A stretch of DNA of 64,000 nt from Streptomyces sp. YIM 130001. Its GTDB lineage: Bacteria > Actinomycetota > Actinomycetes > Streptomycetales > Streptomycetaceae. Location of the stretch: positions 164,746-228,745 of the forward strand of contig NZ_KZ984564.1 of the NCBI RefSeq assembly GCF_003574445.1, read 5' to 3'. Under the pieces are notes generated by a model. It made no database searches. It was not told the origin of the DNA and worked only from the letters and a program-made list of their open reading frames with translations. The position numbers and the translations under genes are program-made. Positions 7,558 through 15,055 of the stretch are shown piece after piece. The stretch's first letter is position 1; each line of letters starts with the position of its first letter.

Positions 7558-9084
7558 GTGCCTCGTGGTGATGGACGACTCAACCACGACCTGCTCCCCG
7601 GTGAGAAAGGCCCCCAGGACGCTTGCGGCGTCTTCGGTGTCTGGGCTCCGGGCGAAGAGGTCGCCAAGCTCACTTATTTCGGACTGTATGCCCTGCAGCA
7701 CCGCGGACAGGAGTCCGCGGGCATCGCAGTGAGCAACGGGTCGCAGATCCTGGTCTTCAAGGACATGGGACTGGTCTCGCAAGTCTTCGACGAAACGTCC
7801 CTGGGCTCGCTCCAGGGCCATATCGCAGTGGGCCATGCCCGCTACTCCACCACCGGAGCCTCGGTGTGGGAGAACGCCCAGCCGACGTTCCGTGCCACCG
7901 CGCACGGCTCGATCGCGCTCGGCCACAACGGCAACCTGGTGAACACGGCGCAGCTCGCCGAGATGGTCGCCGACCTCCCCAAGGAGAACGGCCGCGCGAC
8001 CCAGGTCGCGGCCACCAATGACACCGACCTGGTCACCGCCCTGCTCGCCGGTCAGACCGACGACGACGGCAAGCCGCTGACCATCGAGGAAGCGGCTCCC
8101 AAGGTCCTGCCCGAGGTGTCCGGCGCCTTCTCGCTCGTCTTCATGGACGAGCAGACCCTGTACGCGGCCCGCGACCCGCAGGGGATCCGTCCGCTGGTGC
8201 TCGGCCGTCTCGAGCGCGGCTGGGTGGTCGCCTCGGAGTCCGCCGCGCTGGACATCTGCGGAGCGGCCTACGTCCGTGAGGTCGAGCCGGGCGAGCTGAT
8301 CGCCATCGACGAGAACGGCATGCGGTCGTCCAAGTTCGCTGAAGCAAAGCCCAAGGGCTGCGTCTTCGAGTACGTCTACCTGGCCCGCCCCGACACCGAT
8401 ATCGCCGGCCGGAACGTCTATCTGTCCCGCGTGGAGATGGGCCGCAAGCTCGCCAAGGAAGCTCCGGCCGACGCCGACCTGGTGATAGCCACGCCGGAGT
8501 CCGGCACCCCAGCCGCCATCGGCTACGCGGAGGCCAGCGGCATCCCGTACGGCTCGGGCCTGGTGAAGAACGCCTATGTCGGCCGTACCTTCATCCAGCC
8601 CTCGCAGACGATCCGCCAGCTCGGCATCCGTCTGAAGCTGAACCCGCTCAAGGAAGTCATCCGCGGCAAGCGCCTGGTCGTCGTCGACGACTCGATCGTG
8701 CGCGGTAACACCCAGCGCGCCCTCGTGCGGATGCTCCGCGAGGCCGGCGCCGCCGAGATCCACGTGCGGATCTCGTCGCCGCCCATCAAGTGGCCCTGCT
8801 TCTTCGGCATCGACTTCGCCACCCGCGCCGAGCTGATCGCCAACGGCATGACGGTGGAGGAGATCGGCGCCTCGCTCGGCGCCGACTCGCTCTCGTACAT
8901 CTCGACCGACGGCATGATCGAGGCGACCACCATCGCCAAGCCGAACCTCTGCCGTGCCTGCTTCGACGGTGAGTACCCGATGGACCTCCCGGATCCCGAA
9001 CTTCTCGGCAAGCAGCTCCTGGAGACCGAGCTCGCTGCCGGCGCCGCCTCCAGCGCCGCGACCGACGCGATCCGTCGTCCGTAG
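7558..9084 (+). CDS. purF: Amidophosphoribosyltransferase PurF
   Basis: A 508-residue enzyme that makes phosphoribosylamine from PRPP and glutamine, the first committed step of purine synthesis, in the cytosol. The N-terminal nucleophile is Cys23 in DACGVFG, so a 22-residue propeptide must be removed. The PRPP motif VVVDDSIVRGNTQ lies in the C-terminal half. Four cysteines in GCVFEY, PCFFG and CRAC match the 4Fe-4S ligands of the Bacillus-type, oxygen-sensitive enzyme. The GTG at 7558 was chosen because it directly follows a good -10 and matches the expected propeptide length; the upstream in-frame sequence is Arg-rich and not homologous-looking. purM follows 89 bp later. Confidence 0.97.
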   Translation: MPRGDGRLNHDLLPGEKGPQDACGVFGVWAPGEEVAKLTYFGLYALQHRGQESAGIAVSNGSQILVFKDMGLVSQVFDETSLGSLQGHIAVGHARYSTTGASVWENAQPTFRATAHGSIALGHNGNLVNTAQLAEMVADLPKENGRATQVAATNDTDLVTALLAGQTDDDGKPLTIEEAAPKVLPEVSGAFSLVFMDEQTLYAARDPQGIRPLVLGRLERGWVVASESAALDICGAAYVREVEPGELIAIDENGMRSSKFAEAKPKGCVFEYVYLARPDTDIAGRNVYLSRVEMGRKLAKEAPADADLVIATPESGTPAAIGYAEASGIPYGSGLVKNAYVGRTFIQPSQTIRQLGIRLKLNPLKEVIRGKRLVVVDDSIVRGNTQRALVRMLREAGAAEIHVRISSPPIKWPCFFGIDFATRAELIANGMTVEEIGASLGADSLSYISTDGMIEATTIAKPNLCRACFDGEYPMDLPDPELLGKQLLETELAAGAASSAATDAIRRP

Positions 9085-9173
9085 CTCCCCCGGACCTCCG
9101 TCCGGGGGACGCACCCACCCGGAATGAAGTCCGGGCGGCGCCCCCACATACCGACCCGAAAGTTCTCTGCCTC

Positions 9174-10268
9174 ATGTCTGTATCCGACGATCGGACCGAG
9201 TCCGCGGGCACCGGCGCCAGTTACGCGGCCGCGGGTGTCGACATCGAAGCGGGCGACCGCGCCGTAGAGCTGATGAAGGAGTGGGTGAAGAAGACCCAGC
9301 GCCCCGAGACCACCGGCCTCGGCGGTCTCGGCGGCTTCGCCGGCCTCTTCGACGCCTCGGCCCTGAAGCGCTACGAGCGGCCGCTGCTCGCCTCCGCCAC
9401 GGACGGCGTGGGCACCAAGGTCGACCTCGCCCGCCGCCTCGGCGTGTACGACACGATCGGCCGCGACCTGGTCGGCATGGTCGTGGACGACCTGGTGGTG
9501 TGCGGCGCGGAACCGCTGTTCATGACCGACTACATCTGCGTGGGCAAGGTCCACCCGGAGCGCGTCGCGGCCATCGTGAAGGGAATCGCCGAGGGCTGCG
9601 TACTCGCGGGCTGCGCCCTGGTCGGCGGCGAGACCGCGGAACACCCGGGCCTGCTCGGCCAGGACGAGTTCGACGTGGCCGGCGCCGGTACGGGCGTGGT
9701 GGAGGCCGACCGGCTGCTCGGCCCGGAGCGGGTCCGTGCGGGCGATGTCGTCGTGGCGATGGAGTCCTCGGGACTTCACTCGAACGGGTACTCGCTGGTG
9801 CGGCACGTCCTGCTCGACCGCGCGGGCATGTCCCTGGAGCAGGAGGTCGCCGACCTCGGCCGGACGCTCGGCGAGGAGCTCCTCGAGCCGACCCGGATCT
9901 ATTCCCTCGACTGCCTGGCCCTGACCCGGACCACCGAGGTGCACGCCTTCAGCCACATCACCGGCGGCGGACTGGCCAACAACCTGGCCCGAGTGATCCC
10001 CGACGGCCTGCACGCAGGCGTCGACCGCTCCACCTGGACCCCGGGCCCGGTCTTCGACCTGGTCGGCAGGGCGGGCGACGTCGAGCGCGCGGAGCTGGAG
10101 AAGACGCTGAACATGGGCGTCGGCATGATGGCCGTGGTCCCCGCCGATTCCGTGGACGCGGCCCTCACCACGCTCGCCGACCGCGGCGTGGACGCCTGGG
10201 TGGCCGGTTCGATCACGGAGCGCGACGGGCAGCAGCCCGCGGCGGCACTGACCGGTGACTACGCCTGA
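9174..10268 (+). CDS. purM: Phosphoribosylformylglycinamidine cyclo-ligase PurM (AIR synthetase)
   Basis: A 364-residue cytosolic enzyme that closes FGAM to AIR with ATP, the step after PurL. Characteristic sequence includes SYAAAGVDIEAGDRAVELMK at the start, ATDGVGTKV, DLVGMVVDDLVVCGAEP, LVGGETAEHPG and HITGGGLANNL. Length is typical, with a slightly extended C terminus. It is in the same orientation as purF with an 89-bp gap, so co-transcription is likely. GAAAG about 13 bases before the ATG is a poor ribosome site, which may mean coupling or an unusual spacing. Confidence 0.97.
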   Translation: MSVSDDRTESAGTGASYAAAGVDIEAGDRAVELMKEWVKKTQRPETTGLGGLGGFAGLFDASALKRYERPLLASATDGVGTKVDLARRLGVYDTIGRDLVGMVVDDLVVCGAEPLFMTDYICVGKVHPERVAAIVKGIAEGCVLAGCALVGGETAEHPGLLGQDEFDVAGAGTGVVEADRLLGPERVRAGDVVVAMESSGLHSNGYSLVRHVLLDRAGMSLEQEVADLGRTLGEELLEPTRIYSLDCLALTRTTEVHAFSHITGGGLANNLARVIPDGLHAGVDRSTWTPGPVFDLVGRAGDVERAELEKTLNMGVGMMAVVPADSVDAALTTLADRGVDAWVAGSITERDGQQPAAALTGDYA

Positions 10269-10313
10269 AGCCGCCGCCGGACGCCGTCCCCACCGCGTGC
10301 GGGGGCAGCACAA

Positions 10314-10347
10314 CACCCGGCCCGGCGCTTACGCCCCGGACCGGGTG
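10314..10347. terminator. Hairpin between convergent purM and DUF3073 gene
   Basis: CACCCGG at 10314-10320 pairs with CCGGGTG at 10341-10347 and the stem continues inward with CCGG/CCGG after one mismatch. It sits midway between the stop codons of purM and the convergent small gene, so it can serve both. Confidence 0.55.
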
Positions 10348-10389
10348 CAGTGACACTATGACGCGCTTTTTGACGACGTGTGAACGAGG

Positions 10390-10641
10390 TCAAGCGCCGC
10401 GGCGCTGCGACGATGGACCGGACTCGTCGTCCTCGTCCTCGTCGTCCGCGTTGTACAGATCCGCGTACTGGGCGTACGGATCGTCCTCGACCTCGTCCTC
10501 GAGCGGCTCGCCGTTCGGCGGCTGGCTCGAAGTCGATGCGCCCAGCTCATTGGCCAGACGCGTAAGGTCAGTACCGCCGCTGCTGTACTTCAGCTGGCGG
10601 GCGACCTTCGTCTGCTTGGCCTTTGCCCGGCCGCGCCCCAT
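10390..10641 (-). CDS. DUF3073 family small protein
   Basis: An 83-residue cytosolic protein beginning MGRGRAKAKQTKVARQLKY, the hallmark of DUF3073, which is confined to actinobacteria. The first 20 residues are strongly basic and the rest strongly acidic (runs of Asp/Glu such as DEDEDDESG), so the protein is highly bipolar and probably disordered at its end. The ATG at 10641 has AAGGGGG nine bases upstream; an in-frame start at 10698 adds 19 residues without family resemblance. Function is unknown. The position between purM and vdh is conserved in Streptomyces as far as I recall. Confidence 0.85.
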   Translation of the reverse strand: MGRGRAKAKQTKVARQLKYSSGGTDLTRLANELGASTSSQPPNGEPLEDEVEDDPYAQYADLYNADDEDEDDESGPSSQRRGA

Positions 10642-10944
10642 GGCTCGACCCCCTTGGATATGGGGCTCGACGGCCCCAGAGTCTTGACACGCGTTCATGA
10701 TTCAGGACGGACTCTCCACAGAGAGACCGGTCCGTAGGTCTTCAACGGTACCTTCTCCGACGGCCATACGGTACGCCGCCCACAGCACACGCCTCGTCCC
10801 TCGACCCGCGAGAAGGCTTGTTCGCGCTGGTCAACTGCGATTTTAACCTCTTCTGCGAGGACGACCCGCCGACGAGGGTGAGGCTTGTCTCTCAGTACGC
10901 TCCGTGCACGCCGTGCGATCGGCTCCCGAGCAGGCGAGACGACT
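10642..10944. other. Intergenic region between DUF3073 gene and vdh, no gene seen
   Basis: About 300 bp upstream of the DUF3073 start and downstream of vdh. It contains an AT-rich patch near 10840-10850 (GATTTTAACC) unusual for this genome, which probably marks the promoter area of the minus-strand DUF3073 gene. I cannot fix a -35/-10 pair and see no coding potential. Confidence 0.5.
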
Positions 10945-10977
10945 CCGCACCCGGCCACGATCGGCGGCCGGGTGCGG
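10945..10977 (-). terminator. vdh terminator hairpin
   Basis: CCGCACCCGGCC (10945-10956) pairs perfectly with GGCCGGGTGCGG (10966-10977) around a nine-base loop, 18 bases downstream of the vdh stop on the minus strand. Confidence 0.7.
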
Positions 10978-10995
10978 AAGGGGCGTACGGGCGGC

Positions 10996-12087
10996 TCAGC
11001 GGCGCCGGGCCTCCGCGATGCGCTGCTCGGCGATCCGGTCGGCCGCCGCGGCCGGCGGGATGCCGTCACTCTTTGCGCGAGCGAATATGGCAAGAGTGGT
11101 GTCGTAGATCTTCGCGGCCTTGGTCTTGCAGCGGTCGAAGTCGAAGCCGTGCAGCTCGTCGGCGACCTGGATCACGCCGCCGGCGTTCACCACGTAGTCC
11201 GGGGCGTAGAGGATCCCGCGGTCGGCGAGGTCCTTCTCCACACCCGGGTGCTCGAGCTGGTTGTTGGCCGCGCCGCAGACCACCTCGGCGGTGAGCACGG
11301 GGACGGTGTCGTCGTTCAGTGCGCCGCCGAGCGCGCAGGGGGCGTACACGTCGAGGCCCTCGGTGCGGATCAGCTCGGCGGTGTCGGCGACGGCGCGCAC
11401 TCCCGGGTGCCTGTCGGTGATCCGGCGTACGGACTCGGCGCGGACGTCGGTGACGACGACCTCGGCCCCGTCCTCGAGCAGATGCTCCACGAGGTGGTGG
11501 CCGACCTTTCCGACGCCGGCGACACCGACGGTGCGGCCGCGCAGCGACGCCTCGCCCCACAGATGCCGGGCCGAGGCGCGCATGCCCTGGTAGACGCCGA
11601 AGGCGGTGAGGACGGAGGAGTCGCCGGCGCCGCCGTTCTCGGGCGAGCGGCCGGTGGTCCAGCGGCACTCGCGGGCGACCACGTCCATGTCGGAGACATA
11701 GGTGCCGACGTCGCAGGCGGTGACGTAGCGGCCACCGAGCGAGGCGACGAACCGGCCGTAGGCGAGCAGCAGTTCCTCGGTCTTGATCTGCTCGGGGTCA
11801 CCGATGATCACGGCCTTGCCGCCGCCGTGGTCGAGCCCGGCCATGGCGTTCTTGTACGACATCCCGCGCGACAGGTTGAGGGCGTCGGCGACGGCCTCTT
11901 CCTCGCTCGCGTACGGATAGAAGCGTGTGCCGCCGAGGGCGGGGCCCAGGGAGGTCGAGTGGAGGGCGATGACGGCCTTCAGGCCGCTGGCCCGGTCCTG
12001 GCAGAGGACGACTTGCTCGTGGCCACCCTGGTCCGAGTGGAACAGGGTGTGCAGTACCTGAGCAGGTGCGCCGGTCATTTCGGTCAC
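10996..12087 (-). CDS. vdh: Valine (branched-chain amino acid) dehydrogenase
   Basis: A 363-residue NAD-dependent oxidative deaminase of the Glu/Leu/Phe/Val dehydrogenase family. In Streptomyces it deaminates valine, leucine and isoleucine and so feeds branched-chain precursors to fatty acids and polyketides. The substrate-binding part has GPALGGTRFYPY and the catalytic lysines K79 (GMSYKNAMAGL) and K91 (GGGKAVI). The Rossmann motif GVAGVGKVG follows, then CGAANNQL. I chose the GTG at 12087 because GGAG lies eight bases upstream and the resulting start MTEMTGAPA parallels the MTDVNGAPA that I recall for the S. coelicolor protein. ATGs at 12102 and 12078 are alternatives. Confidence 0.93.
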   Translation of the reverse strand: MTEMTGAPAQVLHTLFHSDQGGHEQVVLCQDRASGLKAVIALHSTSLGPALGGTRFYPYASEEEAVADALNLSRGMSYKNAMAGLDHGGGKAVIIGDPEQIKTEELLLAYGRFVASLGGRYVTACDVGTYVSDMDVVARECRWTTGRSPENGGAGDSSVLTAFGVYQGMRASARHLWGEASLRGRTVGVAGVGKVGHHLVEHLLEDGAEVVVTDVRAESVRRITDRHPGVRAVADTAELIRTEGLDVYAPCALGGALNDDTVPVLTAEVVCGAANNQLEHPGVEKDLADRGILYAPDYVVNAGGVIQVADELHGFDFDRCKTKAAKIYDTTLAIFARAKSDGIPPAAAADRIAEQRIAEARRR

Positions 12088-12294
12088 GGTGGTGACTCCC
12101 ATGTGTGTAGCACCGGATGGATCAGTTCTCGCGGTCCGCCCGCTTGTGGCCGGCGGGACCGGAGGGCTGTGAGCAAGAGACTAAGCCTCGATCGCCCGCC
12201 CGGTGCCCCGCATGAGCCGATCACCTTCTACCACCCCGGCCCCGTGACACGATGCGAGGTGTTTTCCCGTCGCGCGACGGGGGAGGGAGACGGC

Positions 12295-13146
12295 GTGCCC
12301 AAGGTGTCATCGGTGTGTGTGCCGTACGCGAGCTACCTGCGCGTGTACGAGCCTCTGGCCGCCTTTCCTGAGCCCGAGCGCAGTCACTGGGCGCGGTACG
12401 CGGAGCGCGACGACCATCCCTCGTACCAGGACGAACTGCGGCGCTCACTGGGCGACTTGCTGCCCACTCCGCCGATCCCGGTACCGGTGCACGAGAGCGC
12501 GGACGCATTCGTGGCACGGCCGGACGGCGTGGTCTGCATCTGTCCGTGGCGCACCCGGCTGCGCGGCTGGCAGGCGCTCGGCGAGGTCGGTGACGAGCTG
12601 CCGGCCCCGGTCCTGGACGCCGTACTGCCGCCGGTGGTGCGCCGGCAGGCGGCGGCCGACTACGAGCGGTGGCGCGAGCGGAATCCGGACGCACGGCCGT
12701 GGATTCGTACCTGCACCTGGCAGGTCCCGGTGAACTGGTTCGTGCTGGTGGACGACGTCGAGCGCAGGTTCGTACCCGCGGACGAGGTCGAACCGGGCGT
12801 GCCCGCGATGCTCCGCTACCGCACGCCGATGGTGGAGGCCCGCCGCCGAGTGGCCCGCGCGCTCAAGACCCTGCGGGACGCGATCGAGGAGGGGCCGCTG
12901 ATCGACGGCCTGGTGGATGTGGGCCGCTGGCTCGAGGAGTTCCACCCGCGTTCGCTGGTGGAGCTGGACTACGGCGGCCTGGTGCACACGCTGTCGGACG
13001 AACTGCTCGACGCCGACCACTCGGCGGCGGACATCGCCGAGGGCATCGAGGCGCTGCGCAACGGCGACGGCGACGGGGCCGGTGCGGCGTACGCGCGGTT
13101 CGTGGAGCGCTGGCGTTCGGTGCGTTACCGCCAGTTCGCAAACTGA
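12295..13146 (+). CDS. Conserved hypothetical protein upstream of bldC
   Basis: A 283-residue soluble protein that I cannot assign to a functional family. It has no signal peptide or membrane segment. It is rich in Trp, Arg and acidic residues (PYASYLRVYEPLAAFP at the start; HPRSLVELDYGGLVHTLSDELLDADHSAADI near the end). The C-terminal third looks helical. The GTG at 12295 is preceded by GGGAGGGAGA with good spacing. It lies between the divergent vdh and bldC, a position conserved in Streptomyces from memory, with 527 bp before bldC. No function is proposed. Confidence 0.75.
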   Translation: MPKVSSVCVPYASYLRVYEPLAAFPEPERSHWARYAERDDHPSYQDELRRSLGDLLPTPPIPVPVHESADAFVARPDGVVCICPWRTRLRGWQALGEVGDELPAPVLDAVLPPVVRRQAAADYERWRERNPDARPWIRTCTWQVPVNWFVLVDDVERRFVPADEVEPGVPAMLRYRTPMVEARRRVARALKTLRDAIEEGPLIDGLVDVGRWLEEFHPRSLVELDYGGLVHTLSDELLDADHSAADIAEGIEALRNGDGDGAGAAYARFVERWRSVRYRQFAN

Positions 13147-13413
13147 CCAAAACGGTACATGTGGTCAACTTCACGGCTTTTGCCGCTTCGTGTCAGCGCC
13201 TATGGTGGTGGGCCGTGAGGACGTAGGTCCCGATCCGGGCGTTTGCCGCAAGCACGCCTCAAGGTGATGGACCGCACTTACAGCGCCCTTGCCCTCTTCC
13301 CCTACCCTCGTGCCAAAATAGGACAAGGGGTCCGGGGAGGACTCCTTCCGCCCAACTATGGGCGGAGTACTCGGTATTGCACTCTATGGGGGGCCTGATG
13401 ACTCATGGTCACC

Positions 13414-13432
13414 CTGTGACTGATCGTCACAG
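13414..13432. promoter_or_regulatory. Inverted repeat CTGTGAC-N5-GTCACAG in the bldC upstream region
   Basis: A perfect 7-5-7 inverted repeat lies 242 bp before the bldC start. It looks like a transcription-factor operator. The half sites resemble CRP sites but the spacer is one base longer than TGTGA-N6-TCACA. The surrounding 527-bp gap (13147-13673) holds no gene that I can support. Confidence 0.5.
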
Positions 13433-13633
13433 TGGCGTGACTGTCCGCTATGGGACGGTCCATCGGCATCCGTCGTTGATGGACGCCTCAGAGGGCAATT
13501 CCATCGGTTTGGCCGACGCGGCTGGACGGATGGTGTAGTTGTAGTGCCGAGGACAAGCCGTTCGTCCTATAACCGACTCGACTCGCGTCCGCCATTTCGG
13601 GCAACGCGGGTCAAGGTGCAGAATTTAGAGGAA

Positions 13634-13657
13634 AGAACCGGACTGGGATTCGGTTCT
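13634..13657 (+). promoter_or_regulatory. Hairpin directly before the bldC ribosome binding site
   Basis: AGAACCG (13634-13640) pairs with CGGTTCT (13651-13657). The stem ends two bases before CGAGGAGG, the bldC ribosome site, so it could influence translation or RNA stability. Confidence 0.5.
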
Positions 13658-13673
13658 CCCGAGGAGGCCGCTC

Positions 13674-13880
13674 ATGACCGCTCGTACCCCTGATACCGAG
13701 CCGCTGCTGACCCCCGCTGAGGTCGCCACGATGTTCCGCGTCGACCCCAAGACGGTCACGCGCTGGGCGAAGGCCGGCAAGCTCACGTCCATCCGGACCC
13801 TGGGTGGACATCGTCGTTACCGCGAGACCGAGGTCCGCGCACTGCTCGCGGGTATTCCGCAGCAGCGCAGCGAGGCCTGA
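13674..13880 (+). CDS. bldC: Developmental regulator BldC (MerR-like DNA-binding protein)
   Basis: A 68-residue DNA-binding protein. The core LLTPAEVATMFRVDPKTVTRWAKAGKLTSIRTLGGHRRYRETEVRALL is the winged helix-turn-helix of BldC, with no effector domain. In Streptomyces BldC holds back the start of development and binds DNA cooperatively on AT-rich direct repeats. The ATG is preceded by CGAGGAGG with seven-base spacing. The gene has a long 527-bp upstream region containing two inverted repeats and is closed by a strong terminator at 14008-14047, so it is probably monocistronic. Confidence 0.97.
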   Translation: MTARTPDTEPLLTPAEVATMFRVDPKTVTRWAKAGKLTSIRTLGGHRRYRETEVRALLAGIPQQRSEA

Positions 13881-14007
13881 ACAGGCACGTAGCAGAGCAA
13901 GACCGGGCAATCCGGGTCCCCCAACTCGGTACCTGCCCACCACGGCTCCATACGACGGGTGGCCTGCCCCAACAGGCTCCGCGCCCGCATCTCTTGGGTA
14001 CGTCGTC

Positions 14008-14047
14008 GATCGCGCTGGACTCCGCCGGGTCCAGCGCGATCTTTTTT
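14008..14047 (+). terminator. Strong intrinsic terminator after bldC
   Basis: GATCGCGCTGGA (14008-14019) pairs perfectly with TCCAGCGCGATC (14030-14041), followed by TTTTTT. It is one of the few classical U-tailed terminators in the window and lies 128 bp after the bldC stop. Confidence 0.92.
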
Positions 14048-14395
14048 GTGCGCCGGCGGTGCGGGCGGAGTCAGGGTGAGGGCTCCCGGAGTCCGGGTGT
14101 GTGCCTCTCGGTGGGCTCCGGTGGGGGGCCCTGTTGGAGTCTGGCGGGCCCTGTGGGCTACCCGTGGGTCACCTCTCGATGGAGGTGCAATTGCACGTAT
14201 TAAATTGACTAGTTGTAGGGAGGGCGTAAGTGCGGGGGTTTCTCAGACTTGTTCGGTGACACCCGTCACACGGCGGGGTGCTTGTTGCCCCTGGCGCCCC
14301 TGCGCTAATGGGGATCCGGCCCCGGCGGTGCGGCTGGAGTCCGTTGTTCACTGTCCAGAGTCGCACTCGTCGGGGGCGCATGGGCGCGGCTTTCG
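14048..14395. other. Gap with an AT-rich palindrome at 14185-14196, no gene seen
   Basis: This 348-bp stretch separates the bldC terminator from a minus-strand small gene. It contains the perfect 12-bp palindrome GTGCAATTGCAC (14185-14196) next to an AT-rich run, TATTAAATTGACTAGTTG, which is unusual in this genome and contains TTGACT. No gene on either strand obviously begins there. Confidence 0.45.
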
Positions 14396-14584
14396 TCACG
14401 TCCCTGCAGGACTTTCGTCCCGTGCGGGGTCCTCGCCGGCGAGAGCGGGCTGTCCGGGCTCCATGGCCAGTCTCAGGAGCCGGTGGCAGATGGGGCAGTG
14501 CCGGGTCAGATGCCGGTACCCCGTGGCCGCTGCGAGATGGGCACGCAGTAGTGCCCGGGTCTCATGTCGCGCGGACGCCGTCAT
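14396..14584 (-). CDS. Small CxxC protein (DUF6274-like)
   Basis: A 62-residue protein, MTASARHETRALLRAHLAAA at the start, then HCPICHRLLRLAMEP. The HxxxxHCPIC pattern could bind one metal ion. It resembles the short Streptomyces family I know as DUF6274, which occurs near bldC; that name is from memory. The ATG at 14584 has GGGAGG seven bases upstream, while the in-frame start at 14614 lacks one. Function is unknown. Confidence 0.65.
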   Translation of the reverse strand: MTASARHETRALLRAHLAAATGYRHLTRHCPICHRLLRLAMEPGQPALAGEDPARDESPAGT

Positions 14585-14705
14585 GCGCACCTCCCGGCGA
14601 ATGGGCGGACTCACTCCCTGAGTTCTGAGTACCGGGGGGAGGGGGAGGCGTCAAGACGGCCGGGCATGCGGACGGGCCGCCTCCGCCGGGGATGGCGGCC
14701 GTGCC

Positions 14706-14730
14706 GCGGTCCTGACGGGATTTCGCGGCT
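14706..14730 (-). pseudogene. Decayed partial copy of the tRNA-Asp 3' end
   Basis: GCGGTCCTGACGGGATTT at 14706-14723 is identical to 14826-14843, which is the 3' end of the tRNA-Asp gene. After a five-base gap, CGCGGCT continues the match to the T-arm. The sequence before it also resembles the hairpin that follows the intact tRNA. It is either a tandem tRNA duplication in decay or the trace of an integration event at the tRNA. Confidence 0.7.
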
Positions 14731-14782
14731 GTCGCACGGGCGCCGCTTCGAGGGGTGAGGCTTCGAGCGGCGAGGGGTATGA

Positions 14783-14818
14783 GGAAGGGCCGCCATCCGC
14801 TGGGATGACGGCCCTTCC
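14783..14818 (-). terminator. Hairpin downstream of tRNA-Asp
   Basis: GGAAGGGCCG at the left arm and CGGCCCTTCC at the right arm (14783-14818) form a long, nearly perfect stem that starts nine bases after the tRNA 3' end on the minus strand. There is no U-run. Confidence 0.65.
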
Positions 14819-14826
14819 AACAACTG

Positions 14827-14901
14827 CGGTCCTGACGGGATTTGAACCCGCGGCCTCCACCTTGACAGGGTGGCGAGCACTCCAAACTGCTCCACAGGAC
14901 C
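14827..14901 (-). tRNA. tRNA-Asp (GTC)
   Basis: A 75-base cloverleaf on the minus strand: acceptor GGTCCTG pairs with CAGGACC, the anticodon loop is CTGTCAA (GTC), and the T-loop is GGTTCAAATCC. CCA is not encoded. The sequence is identical to the copy at 24811-24885. Confidence 0.97.
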
Positions 14902-15055
14902 TTGTTCGCGGCACCGAATGCTGCGCTGTGCTGCGAGAGGAGACTTTACACGCGGGCGGGGCGCTGGTCGAACTCGCTCTGCGTACGGGGTTCGTCACTG
15001 GGAACCAGGGGGCGGGAGCCGACTCCTGCGGCGGTGCGGCCGCGGTCCCGATGCC

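Noticed and set aside
13414..13432. CRP binding site before bldC
   Set aside because: The spacer between TGTGA and TCACA is seven bases, not six, so it was kept only as a generic inverted repeat.
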